NCBI GenBank assembly: GCA_026386795.1
Contig: JAPLMU010000064.1
Coordinates: forward strand, 1 to 33,814
Direction: 5' to 3'
Origin: Planctomycetota bacterium
GTDB taxonomy: Bacteria; Planctomycetota; Phycisphaerae; Phycisphaerales; SM1A02
DNA: 33,814 bases
The notes under the pieces were generated by a model, which searched no databases, was not told the origin of the DNA, and saw nothing but the letters and a program-made list of their open reading frames with translations. Shown piece by piece: positions 16,312 through 24,072 of this stretch. Numbering within the stretch: position 1 is the stretch's first letter; the number at the start of each line of letters is the position of its first letter. The translations under genes and the position numbers were made by a program.

Positions 16312-16954
16312 GGGCGCCAGTGGACATGCAGCAAACGATCATGCTTCGGCACACGAGCACCCGCATGCTCATGAGAATCATCCTGGACTACTGCTCCTGA
16401 TCTGCGGTCCGTCGGGTGTTGGAAAGACCACCATCGTCCATGAGTTGATCCGTCGGTTCGGTGGTTTGTTCTCTGTCAGCGCCACCACGCGGCAGCGATC
16501 TCCGCAAGAGCGAGATGGTGTCGACTACTTCTTTCTCGATGAGCCGACCTTTCAGAAATGGATTGACGAAGATCGCTTCTTAGAGCATGCGCAGGTCTTT
16601 GGTCGCTCGTGGTACGGCACGCCAGAAGCACCCGTTCGCGCAGAGCTTGCCAAGGGGCATATGGTCGTGCTTGATATCGATGTGCAAGGAGCGGACAACG
16701 TACGCAAACGAATTCCGGATTCCCTTGCGGTCTTCATTCTTCCGCCAGATGAACCCGAACTACTGAAGCGACTCCGTGCCCGTGGACGCGAGGATGAAGC
16801 AGCCATCCAGCGACGCTTCGCGGAAAGCAAGTTAGAGATCGCCCGAGCCACGCACGGCAACACCTTCGACGCATTCGTGGTGAACGACACACTGCCGCGT
16901 GCCACGGATGAAGTTTCGGCAATTGTTGCCGGGCGATTGGCCGATCGAACCTAA
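16310..16954 (+). CDS. gmk: Guanylate kinase with His-rich N-terminal extension
   Basis: 214 residues. It converts GMP to GDP with ATP. The P-loop is GPSGVGKTT (33-41), followed by the GMP-binding stretch SVSATTRQRSPQERDGVDYFF, then EHAQVFGRSWYGTP, VLDIDVQGADNVRK, and the lid RLRARGREDEAAIQRRF. All key motifs are present. The N-terminus carries seven His in about 20 residues (GHAANDHASAHEHPHAHENH), not part of the catalytic fold and possibly metal-binding or simply linker. The ATG at 16310 is the first in-frame ATG; an in-frame TTG at 16256 would read through the hairpin. No ribosome binding site is visible before either, so the start stays open. Confidence 0.92.
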   Translation: MGASGHAANDHASAHEHPHAHENHPGLLLLICGPSGVGKTTIVHELIRRFGGLFSVSATTRQRSPQERDGVDYFFLDEPTFQKWIDEDRFLEHAQVFGRSWYGTPEAPVRAELAKGHMVVLDIDVQGADNVRKRIPDSLAVFILPPDEPELLKRLRARGREDEAAIQRRFAESKLEIARATHGNTFDAFVVNDTLPRATDEVSAIVAGRLADRT

Positions 16955-17149
16955 CTGTCACTAAATTGTGCTCTCGGGCAACTACAGGGCGATTCGGGCG
17001 GCAAAGGTTGGATTTTTGGAATAAATCGCGGGGAAACAGCCGTAAAAATTTGGTGATGCGAGGAGACCAAATCCGATCAACAGACTAAAGTAGTACCCCA
17101 GCGATGCATCGGCACCGCTCTGGCGACGGCGCCCGCAAATTTGAGGCTT
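16955..17149. other. Intergenic region upstream of the desaturase
   Basis: About 195 bp, less GC-rich than the neighbouring genes. It includes a 7-bp inverted repeat ATTTGGT (17048-17054) with ACCAAAT (17066-17072) around an 11-base loop, and AT-rich stretches that could hold the desaturase promoter. A minus-strand frame (16982-17245) with a hydrophobic patch runs through it but overlaps the desaturase start and has no recognisable family. Confidence 0.35.
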
Positions 17150-18211
17150 ATGTTGAGTACTGCACGCATTCCACTCCTGCGTCCGCCCGCCACCAATCCT
17201 ATTGAGCTGTTGGCGCGCTACACAGTCCCAATTGTGACGGTTCACTTGCTGGCACTCTTGGTATTTGTGCCTGCGTTCTTTTCATGGACAGGTGTGATCT
17301 TGTGTGTTGCCGGTATTCATGTGTTTGGTCAGACCATCACAATGGGCTATCACCGCCTGTTGGCACACCGTAGCTTTAATACGCCACGCTGGTTTGAACA
17401 CACATTGGTACTCGGTGCACTCTGCTGCCTTGAGGATTCCCCAGCACGTTGGACAGCCACGCATCGAATGCATCATGCGCACAGTGATGAGGCAGAAGAT
17501 CCACACAGCCCGCTCGTGACCTTTCTTTGGGGCCACGTTTGGTGGGTCATGGTGCGCAATCAAGACCTGCATCACCGAACGAACTACGACAAGTATGCCC
17601 GTGACATCCTGCGTGATCCGTTCTATATGTGGATCGAAAAGAATGCATGGAGCCCGCTATGGTTCTACCTTGCGCAATGTGCGATCTATGTTGCAGTTGG
17701 ATTCGGCGTAGCACTCGCGTGGACCGATGTCACCGGAGCAGCGCTCTTTGCGACGAGTGTCCTGATCTGGGGCGTATTCCTGCGCACGGTGATCGTCTGG
17801 CACATCACTTGGAGCGTCAACAGCCTCACGCATATGTTTGGATATCGCAACCACGACACAGAGGAACACAGCCAGAACAATTGGCTCGTGGCTCTTGTGG
17901 CAGCTGGCGAGGGATGGCACAACAATCACCACGCTGATCCCGCGTGCTGCACTAACCAGCACCGCTGGTGGGAATTGGACGTGACCTATTGGGAATTGCG
18001 AGCGATGTCTCTCGTTGGACTGACGAGTGATTTGTCACCGCGCCGCGAGGTGCGTGCTGCAGAAGCTATTGCTGCGGCAACTGAGCGGGCTAGGTTGAAG
18101 GCGAGTGATGCGGTCGCTGCAACTGGCGCTGGAGCTGGAGCTGGAGTTGGATCAACGCGAGTCGCTGGCATGGCGAAAGCCAGTGCGCCAGACGCTGCCG
18201 GCACTGCATAA
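17150..18211 (+). CDS. Fatty acid desaturase, acyl-CoA delta-9 type
   Basis: 353 residues, an integral membrane di-iron enzyme that introduces a double bond into saturated acyl chains. The three histidine boxes are in order: HRLLAH (68-73), HRMHH (105-109) and GWHNNHH (about residue 255), with the eighth-His-bearing NSLTHMFGYRNHDTEEHSQNN before the last. Hydrophobic helices precede box 1 and lie between boxes 2 and 3. After the catalytic region, a ~50-residue alanine/glycine-rich tail (ATGAGAGAGVG) looks disordered. An in-frame TTG at 17141 would add three residues; the ATG at 17150 is preferred. It converges on yggS with a 21-bp gap. An electron donor gene is not nearby. Confidence 0.93.
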   Translation: MLSTARIPLLRPPATNPIELLARYTVPIVTVHLLALLVFVPAFFSWTGVILCVAGIHVFGQTITMGYHRLLAHRSFNTPRWFEHTLVLGALCCLEDSPARWTATHRMHHAHSDEAEDPHSPLVTFLWGHVWWVMVRNQDLHHRTNYDKYARDILRDPFYMWIEKNAWSPLWFYLAQCAIYVAVGFGVALAWTDVTGAALFATSVLIWGVFLRTVIVWHITWSVNSLTHMFGYRNHDTEEHSQNNWLVALVAAGEGWHNNHHADPACCTNQHRWWELDVTYWELRAMSLVGLTSDLSPRREVRAAEAIAAATERARLKASDAVAATGAGAGAGVGSTRVAGMAKASAPDAAGTA

Positions 18212-18232
18212 ATCGCCCCGGGCGCAAACAGC

Positions 18233-19012
18233 TTAGGGCTCGGCAGATTCCTCAGTTACCTGAGGTGGCCCGATGACTGCGCCGCCCACTCGAACCATAT
18301 TTGATCCGCACTGGACTGCGATCTCGAAGTCAGAAGTCATGCCCATCGAGAGAACGTCAAAGCGTTCGCCGCCTGCACCAACTTGGCGGATGTCCTCATA
18401 AAGTTCGCGGCAACGTTCAAATGTTGCACGCGCGGCATCGGCTCCACCTGTCAGTGGCGCCATGCACATGAGACCTCGCGGGCGAACATTCACCATCGTG
18501 TCGATCTGTGCAACAAGGTGTCGCGCGGCGCCAGGAGCGACGCCCTGCTTCGATGACTCTCCGCTGACATTCACTTCGATCAGCACCTCGATAGGAGTTT
18601 CGCGGCGCGTTGCGGCAATCTGGATTTCTTCTGCAAGGCGCAAACTGTCGACCGAGTGAATCAGGCGCGTTGCTTCAACGGCTTTCTTCACCTTGTTGCG
18701 CTGCATTGTGCCAATCATGTGCCAACGCACCGCGGGTGCTGTGCCGCCGAGTTCAGCGTGACGCGCGCGCCACTCATCAATCTGGGCGGTGCGTTGCAAC
18801 AGTTGCTGCACACGATTTTCTGCGAAGTCCACTTGGCCCAACTGCATGAGCTCGCGAATCTGCTCTACAGAACCACTCTTCGAGACCACCACCAGCATGA
18901 TGTCTTCCGATCGGCGACCGACCGACTTTGCGGCGGTCGCGATACGGGATTGCACATCCATGTAGCGCTGCTTGAGGGTCGTGCCGTTCGCGTCCTGCGT
19001 TCCGGTGGTCAT
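18233..19012 (-). CDS. YggS-family PLP-binding homeostasis protein
   Basis: 259 residues of the fold-type III alanine-racemase-like barrel. Lys45 in VVVSKSG is the PLP-binding lysine; FAENRVQQ, WHMIGTMQRNKVK, IHSVDS, VLIEVNVSGESSKQG, RGLMCMAPL and LSMGMTSDFEIAVQCGSNMVRVGGAVIG are the standard motifs. The protein maintains pyridoxal phosphate and amino acid/keto acid balance and has no known enzymatic reaction. The usual phosphate-binding end reads RVGGAVIG in place of the common RVGTAIFG. The Met at 19012 is chosen so that the gene does not overlap gpmI on the other strand; the upstream Met (19078) would overlap it. There is no good ribosome binding site. Confidence 0.93.
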   Translation of the reverse strand: MTTGTQDANGTTLKQRYMDVQSRIATAAKSVGRRSEDIMLVVVSKSGSVEQIRELMQLGQVDFAENRVQQLLQRTAQIDEWRARHAELGGTAPAVRWHMIGTMQRNKVKKAVEATRLIHSVDSLRLAEEIQIAATRRETPIEVLIEVNVSGESSKQGVAPGAARHLVAQIDTMVNVRPRGLMCMAPLTGGADAARATFERCRELYEDIRQVGAGGERFDVLSMGMTSDFEIAVQCGSNMVRVGGAVIGPPQVTEESAEP

Positions 19013-19067
19013 ACGGGAAGGATACGGCGTGGCGCGACGACGCGTCTCACTCGTATCCTCACCAGTG

Positions 19068-20708
19068 ATGAGCGCCAATCAGACCACCGCGAAGCCAAGC
19101 AATTCCCCTTGCGTCCTGATCATCCGTGATGGCTGGGGAATCAATCCACATCCCGAGGAGCGCGCCGCGGACGGCACCAGGCTTGCAAGGGCGCCCGTAT
19201 GCGATCAATTGGAGCGCGAATGGCCACACACGCTCATCAAGACTTCTGGCGAAGACGTTGGTCTGCCGATCGAGAATGGTGAACCAGTGATGGGCAACAG
19301 TGAGGTTGGGCACCAGAACATCGGTGCTGGTCGCATTGTTGACCAAGAGCTCATGCGCATCACCCGCGCGGTGCGAAGTGGGGAGTTTGCGCGTAACGAA
19401 GGCTTGGTTGCGGCGTGCGCGCACGCGAAGGGAATGACTGATGACGGGCAAGCGCGGGCGCTGCACATCATGGGACTTGTAAGCGGCGGCAAAGTTCACA
19501 GTGACTTTGCACACCTCGAAGCGCTCGTGCGTCTTGCAAAGGCGCAGGGCGTACCGGCTAATCGCGTGTTTGTGCATGTCTTTACCGACGGTCGTGATAC
19601 GGCTCAGCAGAGTGGCCTTCCGGTCGTCGAGCGGCTCGAGGCGTTGCTCGCCGAGGCTGGTGGTCGTATTGCAACGGTAATCGGCCGCTATTGGGCGATG
19701 GACCGCGATTTTCGCTGGGAGCGCGTAGAACGTGCGTGGAATGCAATCATGGGGCGCCCAGGAACGGCGTCAGGGGCAAGCGCCGCGCAAGTCATGCGCG
19801 ACTATTACGCAAAGCCAATATCAGCAAATATGTCAGGCGATGAGTTCATTCCGCCCACGCGAATTTTGCGTGATGCCGGTGTCCCGAAGGACGGCGACGC
19901 GGTGGTGTTCTTTAACTTCCGCGGTGATCGACCGCGCGAACTGACTATGGCATTCGTTCTGCCGGATGAAGCATGGGCAAAGGTGAAGTCGGGCGGATTT
20001 GCGCGCGATCCGCGCCCGCATGGTCTGCACTTTGTAACCATGACGGGATACGAGCAGGGGCTGCCCGTGCGGGTGGCGTTCGAGCGTCCGGCAAAGATGC
20101 CACACATCATGGGTGAATGGATTTCAAGCCTGGGGCTCACGCAGTTTCGATGTGCGGAGACAGAAAAATTTCCGCACGTCACCTTCTTCTTCAATGACTA
20201 TCGCGAGGAACCGTTTCCGGGGGAGCATCGCACGTTGATACCAAGTCCGAAGGATGTGGAAACCTACGATCAGAAGCCCGAAATGAGCGCATACGGGGTG
20301 CGCGATGCGGTGCTCGAACGAATTGCCGCGCCGGATTGTGAGCCGTTCATTGTGGTGAACTTTGCCAACCCAGACATGGTTGGTCACACTGGCAACCTAG
20401 CGGCCGTGATCAAGGCGTGCGAGGTGGTTGATGAATGTGTTGGCCAGATCATGGCTGCGACACTCAAGCGCGGTGGCAGCTTGTTGATCACTGCGGATCA
20501 CGGCAACGCTGAGCAGATGAAGGACCCCAAGACTGGCGAGCCGCAGACTGCGCACACGAATTTCACGGTGGAAATGTTCGTGGTCGGGGAAGCATTCCGC
20601 GGAAAGAGGCTCCGCGAGGGAGGCCGCCTAGCGGATATCGCGCCGACGATGCTGGCGATGATGGGGCTACCAAAGCCACCCGAGATGAGCGGCAAGAGCC
20701 TCCTCTAA
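19068..20708 (+). CDS. gpmI: 2,3-bisphosphoglycerate-independent phosphoglycerate mutase
   Basis: 546 residues, within the family range. It interconverts 3- and 2-phosphoglycerate in glycolysis using two Mn ions and a phosphoserine. The metal ligand Asp21 is in LIIRDGWGIN, the catalytic Ser78 in GNSEVGHQNIGAGR, and further motifs are FTDGRDTAQQSG, IGRYWAMDRDFRWERV, FFNFRGDRPREL, FANPDMVGHTGN and ITADHGNAEQM, with HTNF near the end. The stop codon TAA lies exactly at the left end of the transposase element (its last two bases are the element's first two). It is divergent from yggS with 55 bp between starts. Confidence 0.96.
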   Translation: MSANQTTAKPSNSPCVLIIRDGWGINPHPEERAADGTRLARAPVCDQLEREWPHTLIKTSGEDVGLPIENGEPVMGNSEVGHQNIGAGRIVDQELMRITRAVRSGEFARNEGLVAACAHAKGMTDDGQARALHIMGLVSGGKVHSDFAHLEALVRLAKAQGVPANRVFVHVFTDGRDTAQQSGLPVVERLEALLAEAGGRIATVIGRYWAMDRDFRWERVERAWNAIMGRPGTASGASAAQVMRDYYAKPISANMSGDEFIPPTRILRDAGVPKDGDAVVFFNFRGDRPRELTMAFVLPDEAWAKVKSGGFARDPRPHGLHFVTMTGYEQGLPVRVAFERPAKMPHIMGEWISSLGLTQFRCAETEKFPHVTFFFNDYREEPFPGEHRTLIPSPKDVETYDQKPEMSAYGVRDAVLERIAAPDCEPFIVVNFANPDMVGHTGNLAAVIKACEVVDECVGQIMAATLKRGGSLLITADHGNAEQMKDPKTGEPQTAHTNFTVEMFVVGEAFRGKRLREGGRLADIAPTMLAMMGLPKPPEMSGKSLL

Positions 20709-20740
20709 ATTGTGTCCGGGGTATCCCTGCACCTATTTAT
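20707..20740 (+). repeat. Left 34-bp inverted repeat of the RAYT element
   Basis: Begins AAATTGTGTCC and ends GCACCTATTTAT. It overlaps the gpmI stop codon by two bases. It differs from the right copy only at its positions 12 and 22. Confidence 0.85.
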
Positions 20741-20810
20741 TCAGCCCTTCCGGCTGCTGCCTTTTCTCGCTAAATCCAATATGTGTCGAATTGGACGGGA
20801 TGATGATCGC

Positions 20811-21479
20811 ATGCCCAGACGGCGCCGGCAGATCATTCCAGGTGTTGAGCACCATGTCACGCAACGAGCCTCCCACGGGAGGTTCATCCTGCGCGACAAC
20901 AGGTGCAAGGCGATGCTCATGTCGCTGCTGATCAATTGGTCGAAAAGGCTCGGCGTCCGGATCGCAGGTCACGTGCTGATGGATAACCACTTCCATCTCA
21001 GCGCACTTCCGCCGGACGATAGTTCGCTGAGCCTCATGATGGCCCGCGTCACCGCGGACTTCTCAAGGTGGTTCAACACGGGTCTTAGCGATGTCGGTCC
21101 TAACTGGCAAGGTCCGTTCTACGCTGCTCCAATGGACGATCGGCATGCCGTCATGGCGCTGCGATACATCGAGCGTAATCCTGTCGAGGCAGGAATATGC
21201 GATCTGCCGTGGGAATACGAATGGTCGAGCGCGGCTCACCATTGCGGAATGGGTCCCCGACCCAACATCATCACGCACGACACTCGGCCTGTCGGCGTCG
21301 ATGCGCGTAATTGGCGCGAGTTCGTGCTCGAACGCCCGGACGATGATGAGGTCCGCCGGCTGAATGATTGTTCCGTCCGTGGAATTCCCTTTGCCGATGA
21401 GCAATGGATCGAGCACATTGAAGCGGCAGTCGGCCGGAGCATTCGCCCGCGCCCCGTCGGCCGCCCACGCAACAAATGA
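20811..21479 (+). CDS. REP-associated tyrosine transposase (Y1_Tnp/RAYT family)
   Basis: 222 residues. The N-terminus MPRRRRQIIPGVEHHVTQRA matches the RAYT opening (PG-x-x-x-H-V-x-x-R). The metal-binding HUH motif is His60-Phe-His62 in VLMDNHFHL; the helix ALRYIERNPVEAG holds Tyr119, the position where the catalytic tyrosine of Y1 transposases lies. The WEYEWSSAAHH segment and a basic C-terminus (GRPRNK) are also typical. These enzymes cut and rejoin single-stranded DNA at hairpin ends. Two upstream in-frame starts (20712, inside the repeat, and 20781) are less likely than ATG 20811, which is preceded by GGACGGGA and gives the family N-terminus. The gene appears intact. Confidence 0.88.
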   Translation: MPRRRRQIIPGVEHHVTQRASHGRFILRDNRCKAMLMSLLINWSKRLGVRIAGHVLMDNHFHLSALPPDDSSLSLMMARVTADFSRWFNTGLSDVGPNWQGPFYAAPMDDRHAVMALRYIERNPVEAGICDLPWEYEWSSAAHHCGMGPRPNIITHDTRPVGVDARNWREFVLERPDDDEVRRLNDCSVRGIPFADEQWIEHIEAAVGRSIRPRPVGRPRNK

Positions 21480-21519
21480 AACCTAGGGGAGAGTTCGTCT
21501 AGCGACAGACGCCAACCGG

Positions 21520-21553
21520 ATAAATAGGTGCGGGGATACCCTGGACACAATTT
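21520..21553 (-). repeat. Right 34-bp inverted repeat of the RAYT element
   Basis: Reverse-complement copy of the left repeat with two differences. It ends 5 bp before the stop codon of lpdA, so the repeat lies in the 3' untranslated region of both convergent genes. Confidence 0.85.
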
Positions 21554-21558
21554 CTGCC

Positions 21559-23046
21559 TCAGCCGTGAATCATGCGCCCTTCAGCACCAAGGGCTGCTTC
21601 GTGGACGCTCTCGGCCATCGTTGGGTGGGCGTGCATCGTGGCGATGATGTCATCGACCGTTCCTTCGAGCGCCTTCGCAACGCAGATCTCGTGGATCAAC
21701 TCACTGGCGTTCTCGCCGATGATGTGACCTCCAAGAATCTCGCCGTATTTCTTGCTGACAATCAACTTCACCATTCCATCGGCGGCGCCATCAGCAATCG
21801 CTTTGCCGTGGCTCTTTAGGCTGTATTTGCCGACGCGATATTCAATGCCCTTCTCCTTCGCCGCGCGCTCCGTCAAGCCAACGCTCGCAACTTGTGGGTT
21901 GCAGTACGTAGCCCCGGGAATCGCGTCGTAGTGGACGCCGGTCGATGCGTGGCCATACATGCGCTCCACTGCCACAATCCCTTCTTCGCTCGAAACATGC
22001 GCAAGCCACGGACCACCAATCACGTCGCCGATCGCGTAAATGCCCGGCACGCTTGTTGCATATGTGGCCTTGTCCTTCTTGTCCATGTAATCGGTTGAGA
22101 TGTTGCCCTTGTCAGTCTTCAGGCCAAGCGATGGGTCAAATAGGCCTTCAAATCGGCCCGCAACGCCGATCGCTACAAGCACCTTCTCCGCATCAATAGT
22201 CTCAATCTTCTTGGTCGCCTGGTCTTCGATCGTGACCTTGGCGCCCTTGGCGGTCTTCTCCACGCCCTTGGTCATGCAACCAAGTTTGAAATAAATCCCC
22301 TGCTTACTGAAGATCTTCAGCGCTTCCTTGGAGATCTCATCGTCCTCAACCGGCATGATGCGATCAAGCATTTCCACAACCGTCACCTTGGTTCCGAAGG
22401 CGTTATAGAAGTAAGCAAATTCCATGCCAATCGCGCCGCTTCCCACAATCACCATCGACTCTGGACGGGTGGGCAAACTCATTGCTTCATAACTGGAGAT
22501 GATCGTCTTCCCATCATTTGGCGCGAATGGCAACTCGCGCGGTGCGGCACCAGTGGCGATCAGAATTTTGTCCGCAGTGATGACCACGTCGTCCTTCGAA
22601 ACCGCACCGGTTCCTCGGTAGTAATCCTCGTCTGCCTTGGAAACCTGAACCTTGCACGGACCACTTGCGGTCTTGCCGGCGATGATCTTCGCGTGTCCTT
22701 GCACGTGCTCGATCTTGTTCTTCTTGAAGAGGAATCCAATACCGCCGTTCAATGTGCCAGCGACATTGCGTGAACGACCAATGACCTTGGACCAATCCAG
22801 TTTGACGTTCTTTGGATCCACCTCGAAGCCCATGTCCGCGCCGTGCTTGAAGGCCTCGGTGTAAACGCTGGCTGCGTGCAGCAAAGCCTTGGTCGGAATG
22901 CAGCCCCAGTTGAGGCATACGCCGCCGAGCTTGGCGCGCTCAATGCACGCAACTTTCTTGCCAAGTTGCGCCGCGCGAATTGCTCCGACATAGCCGCCGG
23001 GTCCGCCGCCAATCACGATGAGGTCATAATGCTTTGCGTCTGCCAT
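21559..23046 (-). CDS. lpdA: Dihydrolipoyl dehydrogenase
   Basis: 495 residues, the E3 component of 2-oxoacid dehydrogenase complexes, oxidising dihydrolipoamide with NAD. The FAD-binding motif is VIGGGPGGYVGAIRAAQLG (near residues 11-29), the redox disulfide is GGVCLNWGCIPTK, the NAD motif is IVGSGAIGMEFAYFYNAFG, ATSVPGIYAIGDV is the second FAD motif, and the C-terminal HAHPTMAESVHEA holds the active-site His and Glu of the partner subunit. The ATG at 23046 follows GAGGAA with a 7-base spacing. No E1 or E2 gene is adjacent. The 3' end abuts the transposase element. Confidence 0.96.
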   Translation of the reverse strand: MADAKHYDLIVIGGGPGGYVGAIRAAQLGKKVACIERAKLGGVCLNWGCIPTKALLHAASVYTEAFKHGADMGFEVDPKNVKLDWSKVIGRSRNVAGTLNGGIGFLFKKNKIEHVQGHAKIIAGKTASGPCKVQVSKADEDYYRGTGAVSKDDVVITADKILIATGAAPRELPFAPNDGKTIISSYEAMSLPTRPESMVIVGSGAIGMEFAYFYNAFGTKVTVVEMLDRIMPVEDDEISKEALKIFSKQGIYFKLGCMTKGVEKTAKGAKVTIEDQATKKIETIDAEKVLVAIGVAGRFEGLFDPSLGLKTDKGNISTDYMDKKDKATYATSVPGIYAIGDVIGGPWLAHVSSEEGIVAVERMYGHASTGVHYDAIPGATYCNPQVASVGLTERAAKEKGIEYRVGKYSLKSHGKAIADGAADGMVKLIVSKKYGEILGGHIIGENASELIHEICVAKALEGTVDDIIATMHAHPTMAESVHEAALGAEGRMIHG

Positions 23047-23120
23047 GGGTCAGTTCCTCGGGTAGGTGAGTGCAGGTGAAGGGTGCACATCGTAGGGATC
23101 TCCGGCGCGGCGCGGCCGGC

Positions 23121-23149
23121 GCGGTGTCCAAGTACCGGTACGGCACCGC
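23121..23149. repeat. Nested inverted repeat between divergent genes
   Basis: A perfect 10-bp palindrome GTACCGGTAC (23132-23141) lies inside an outer inverted repeat GCGGTG (23121-23126) and CACCGC (23144-23149). It sits between lpdA and the metallophosphoesterase gene, which are divergently transcribed, and could be an operator or a cruciform. No regulator can be named. Confidence 0.45.
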
Positions 23150-23193
23150 CCTGACCCCCCATCCCATGCCATTCGAGCGGAAATCTGCCTTTT

Positions 23194-23202
23194 TGCTAGT
23201 AT
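23194..23202 (+). promoter_or_regulatory. Extended -10 promoter candidate for the phosphoesterase gene
   Basis: TGCTAGTAT has the TGn extension next to a TAGTAT -10 box, about 22 bp before the TTG start. A -35-like TTCGAG lies 19 bp further upstream, a poor match and spacing. AGGA at 23214-23217 is the likely ribosome binding site. Confidence 0.35.
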
Positions 23203-23223
23203 CCGACCGCTTCAGGACCACCT

Positions 23224-24006
23224 TTGCGAACTGCCATCATTAGCGATATCCACTCGAACCTGTCCGCCCTCGAAGCGGTCTTGGCCGACATTGATCAGCG
23301 CAAAGTTCAGCGCATCATTTGCCTTGGTGACTTGATTGGCTACGGACCAGATCCAGTGGCCTGCGCTGACCTTGTTGCTGAACGCTGCGAATGGTCGCTC
23401 CTTGGAAATCACGACTTCGGCGTTCTCTACGAACCAACGAATTTCAATTCCGCTGCCGAGCAGGCCGCCTATTGGACTCGTCGACAGTTCGAGGCGGCTG
23501 CCAAGGAAGACACCATCGCCGGCGAACGACGCTGGAACTTCTTGGGCCACCTCAAGGTGCGCGTCAACGACAATAACTATCTCTGCGTTCACGGATCGCC
23601 ACGGCGCCCCATCAACGAATACCTCTTCCCTGACGATGCGATCAACAATCCGCATAAGTTGGAAAGCATCTTTGGTCGTTTCGACCGCATGTGCTTCGTT
23701 GGCCACACACATCATCCTGGTGTGTTCACTGAGGATCAGGAATTCTGGAAGCCTGAAGAACTGCCGGAAAGCACTTTCAATGTTGATCCCGTGCAGAAGG
23801 CCATCATTAATCCGGGATCTGTCGGACAGCCCCGCGATGGCGATCCACGCGCCTCATATGCCATCCTCGATACCGATGCCGGCGAGGACAAGCACCGCAT
23901 CGAATTTCACCGACTTTCTTACGACATTGACATCACCGTTGCCAAGATCCATGCGATCCCTGAGCTCCATGATTGGCTTGGTGACCGACTTCTTGAAGGG
24001 CGCTGA
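23224..24006 (+). CDS. Calcineurin-like metallophosphoesterase
   Basis: 260 residues of the metallophosphatase superfamily (the small YfcE/MJ0936-like group). The five metal motifs are all present: DIHSN (residues 8-12), GDLIGYGPDP, GNHD, VHGSPR and GHTHHP, followed by NPGSVGQPRDGDPRASYAILD, the group's usual C-terminal signature. The substrate is unknown. The gene starts at TTG (23224), which gives the family-typical N-terminus MRTAIISDIHSN with AGGA 6 bases upstream; no ATG or GTG in frame would preserve the first metal motif. yidC follows after 66 bp on the same strand. Confidence 0.9.
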   Translation: MRTAIISDIHSNLSALEAVLADIDQRKVQRIICLGDLIGYGPDPVACADLVAERCEWSLLGNHDFGVLYEPTNFNSAAEQAAYWTRRQFEAAAKEDTIAGERRWNFLGHLKVRVNDNNYLCVHGSPRRPINEYLFPDDAINNPHKLESIFGRFDRMCFVGHTHHPGVFTEDQEFWKPEELPESTFNVDPVQKAIINPGSVGQPRDGDPRASYAILDTDAGEDKHRIEFHRLSYDIDITVAKIHAIPELHDWLGDRLLEGR

Positions 24007-24072
24007 GGCCCGGCTGCATGGCCGGCATCGCATCCCGAGCAACGCGCCGAGCGCGTTACCGAACTGAACACT

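Larger units (their letters stand above)
20707..21553 (+). mobile_element. REP-associated tyrosine transposase element with 34-bp inverted repeats
   Basis: 847 bp bounded by inverted copies of one 34-bp sequence (20707-20740 and 21520-21553) that match at 32 of 34 positions. Inside is one gene for an HUH/Y1-type transposase. Short hairpins follow each end: CAGCC (20742-20746) with GGCTG (20752-20756), and CGTCT (21496-21500) with AGACG (21507-21511). No flanking target duplication is visible, as expected for Y1 enzymes. The element fills the space between the stop codons of gpmI and lpdA almost exactly. Known RAYTs are usually single-copy, domesticated and associated with dispersed REP palindromes; no further copy of the repeat was seen in this window. 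Confidence 0.8.

Noticed and set aside
16982-17245. 87-residue minus-strand frame with a hydrophobic patch (SLGYYFSLLIGFGLLA)
   Set aside because: It overlaps the start of the desaturase gene on the other strand, has no ribosome binding site and resembles no known small protein.
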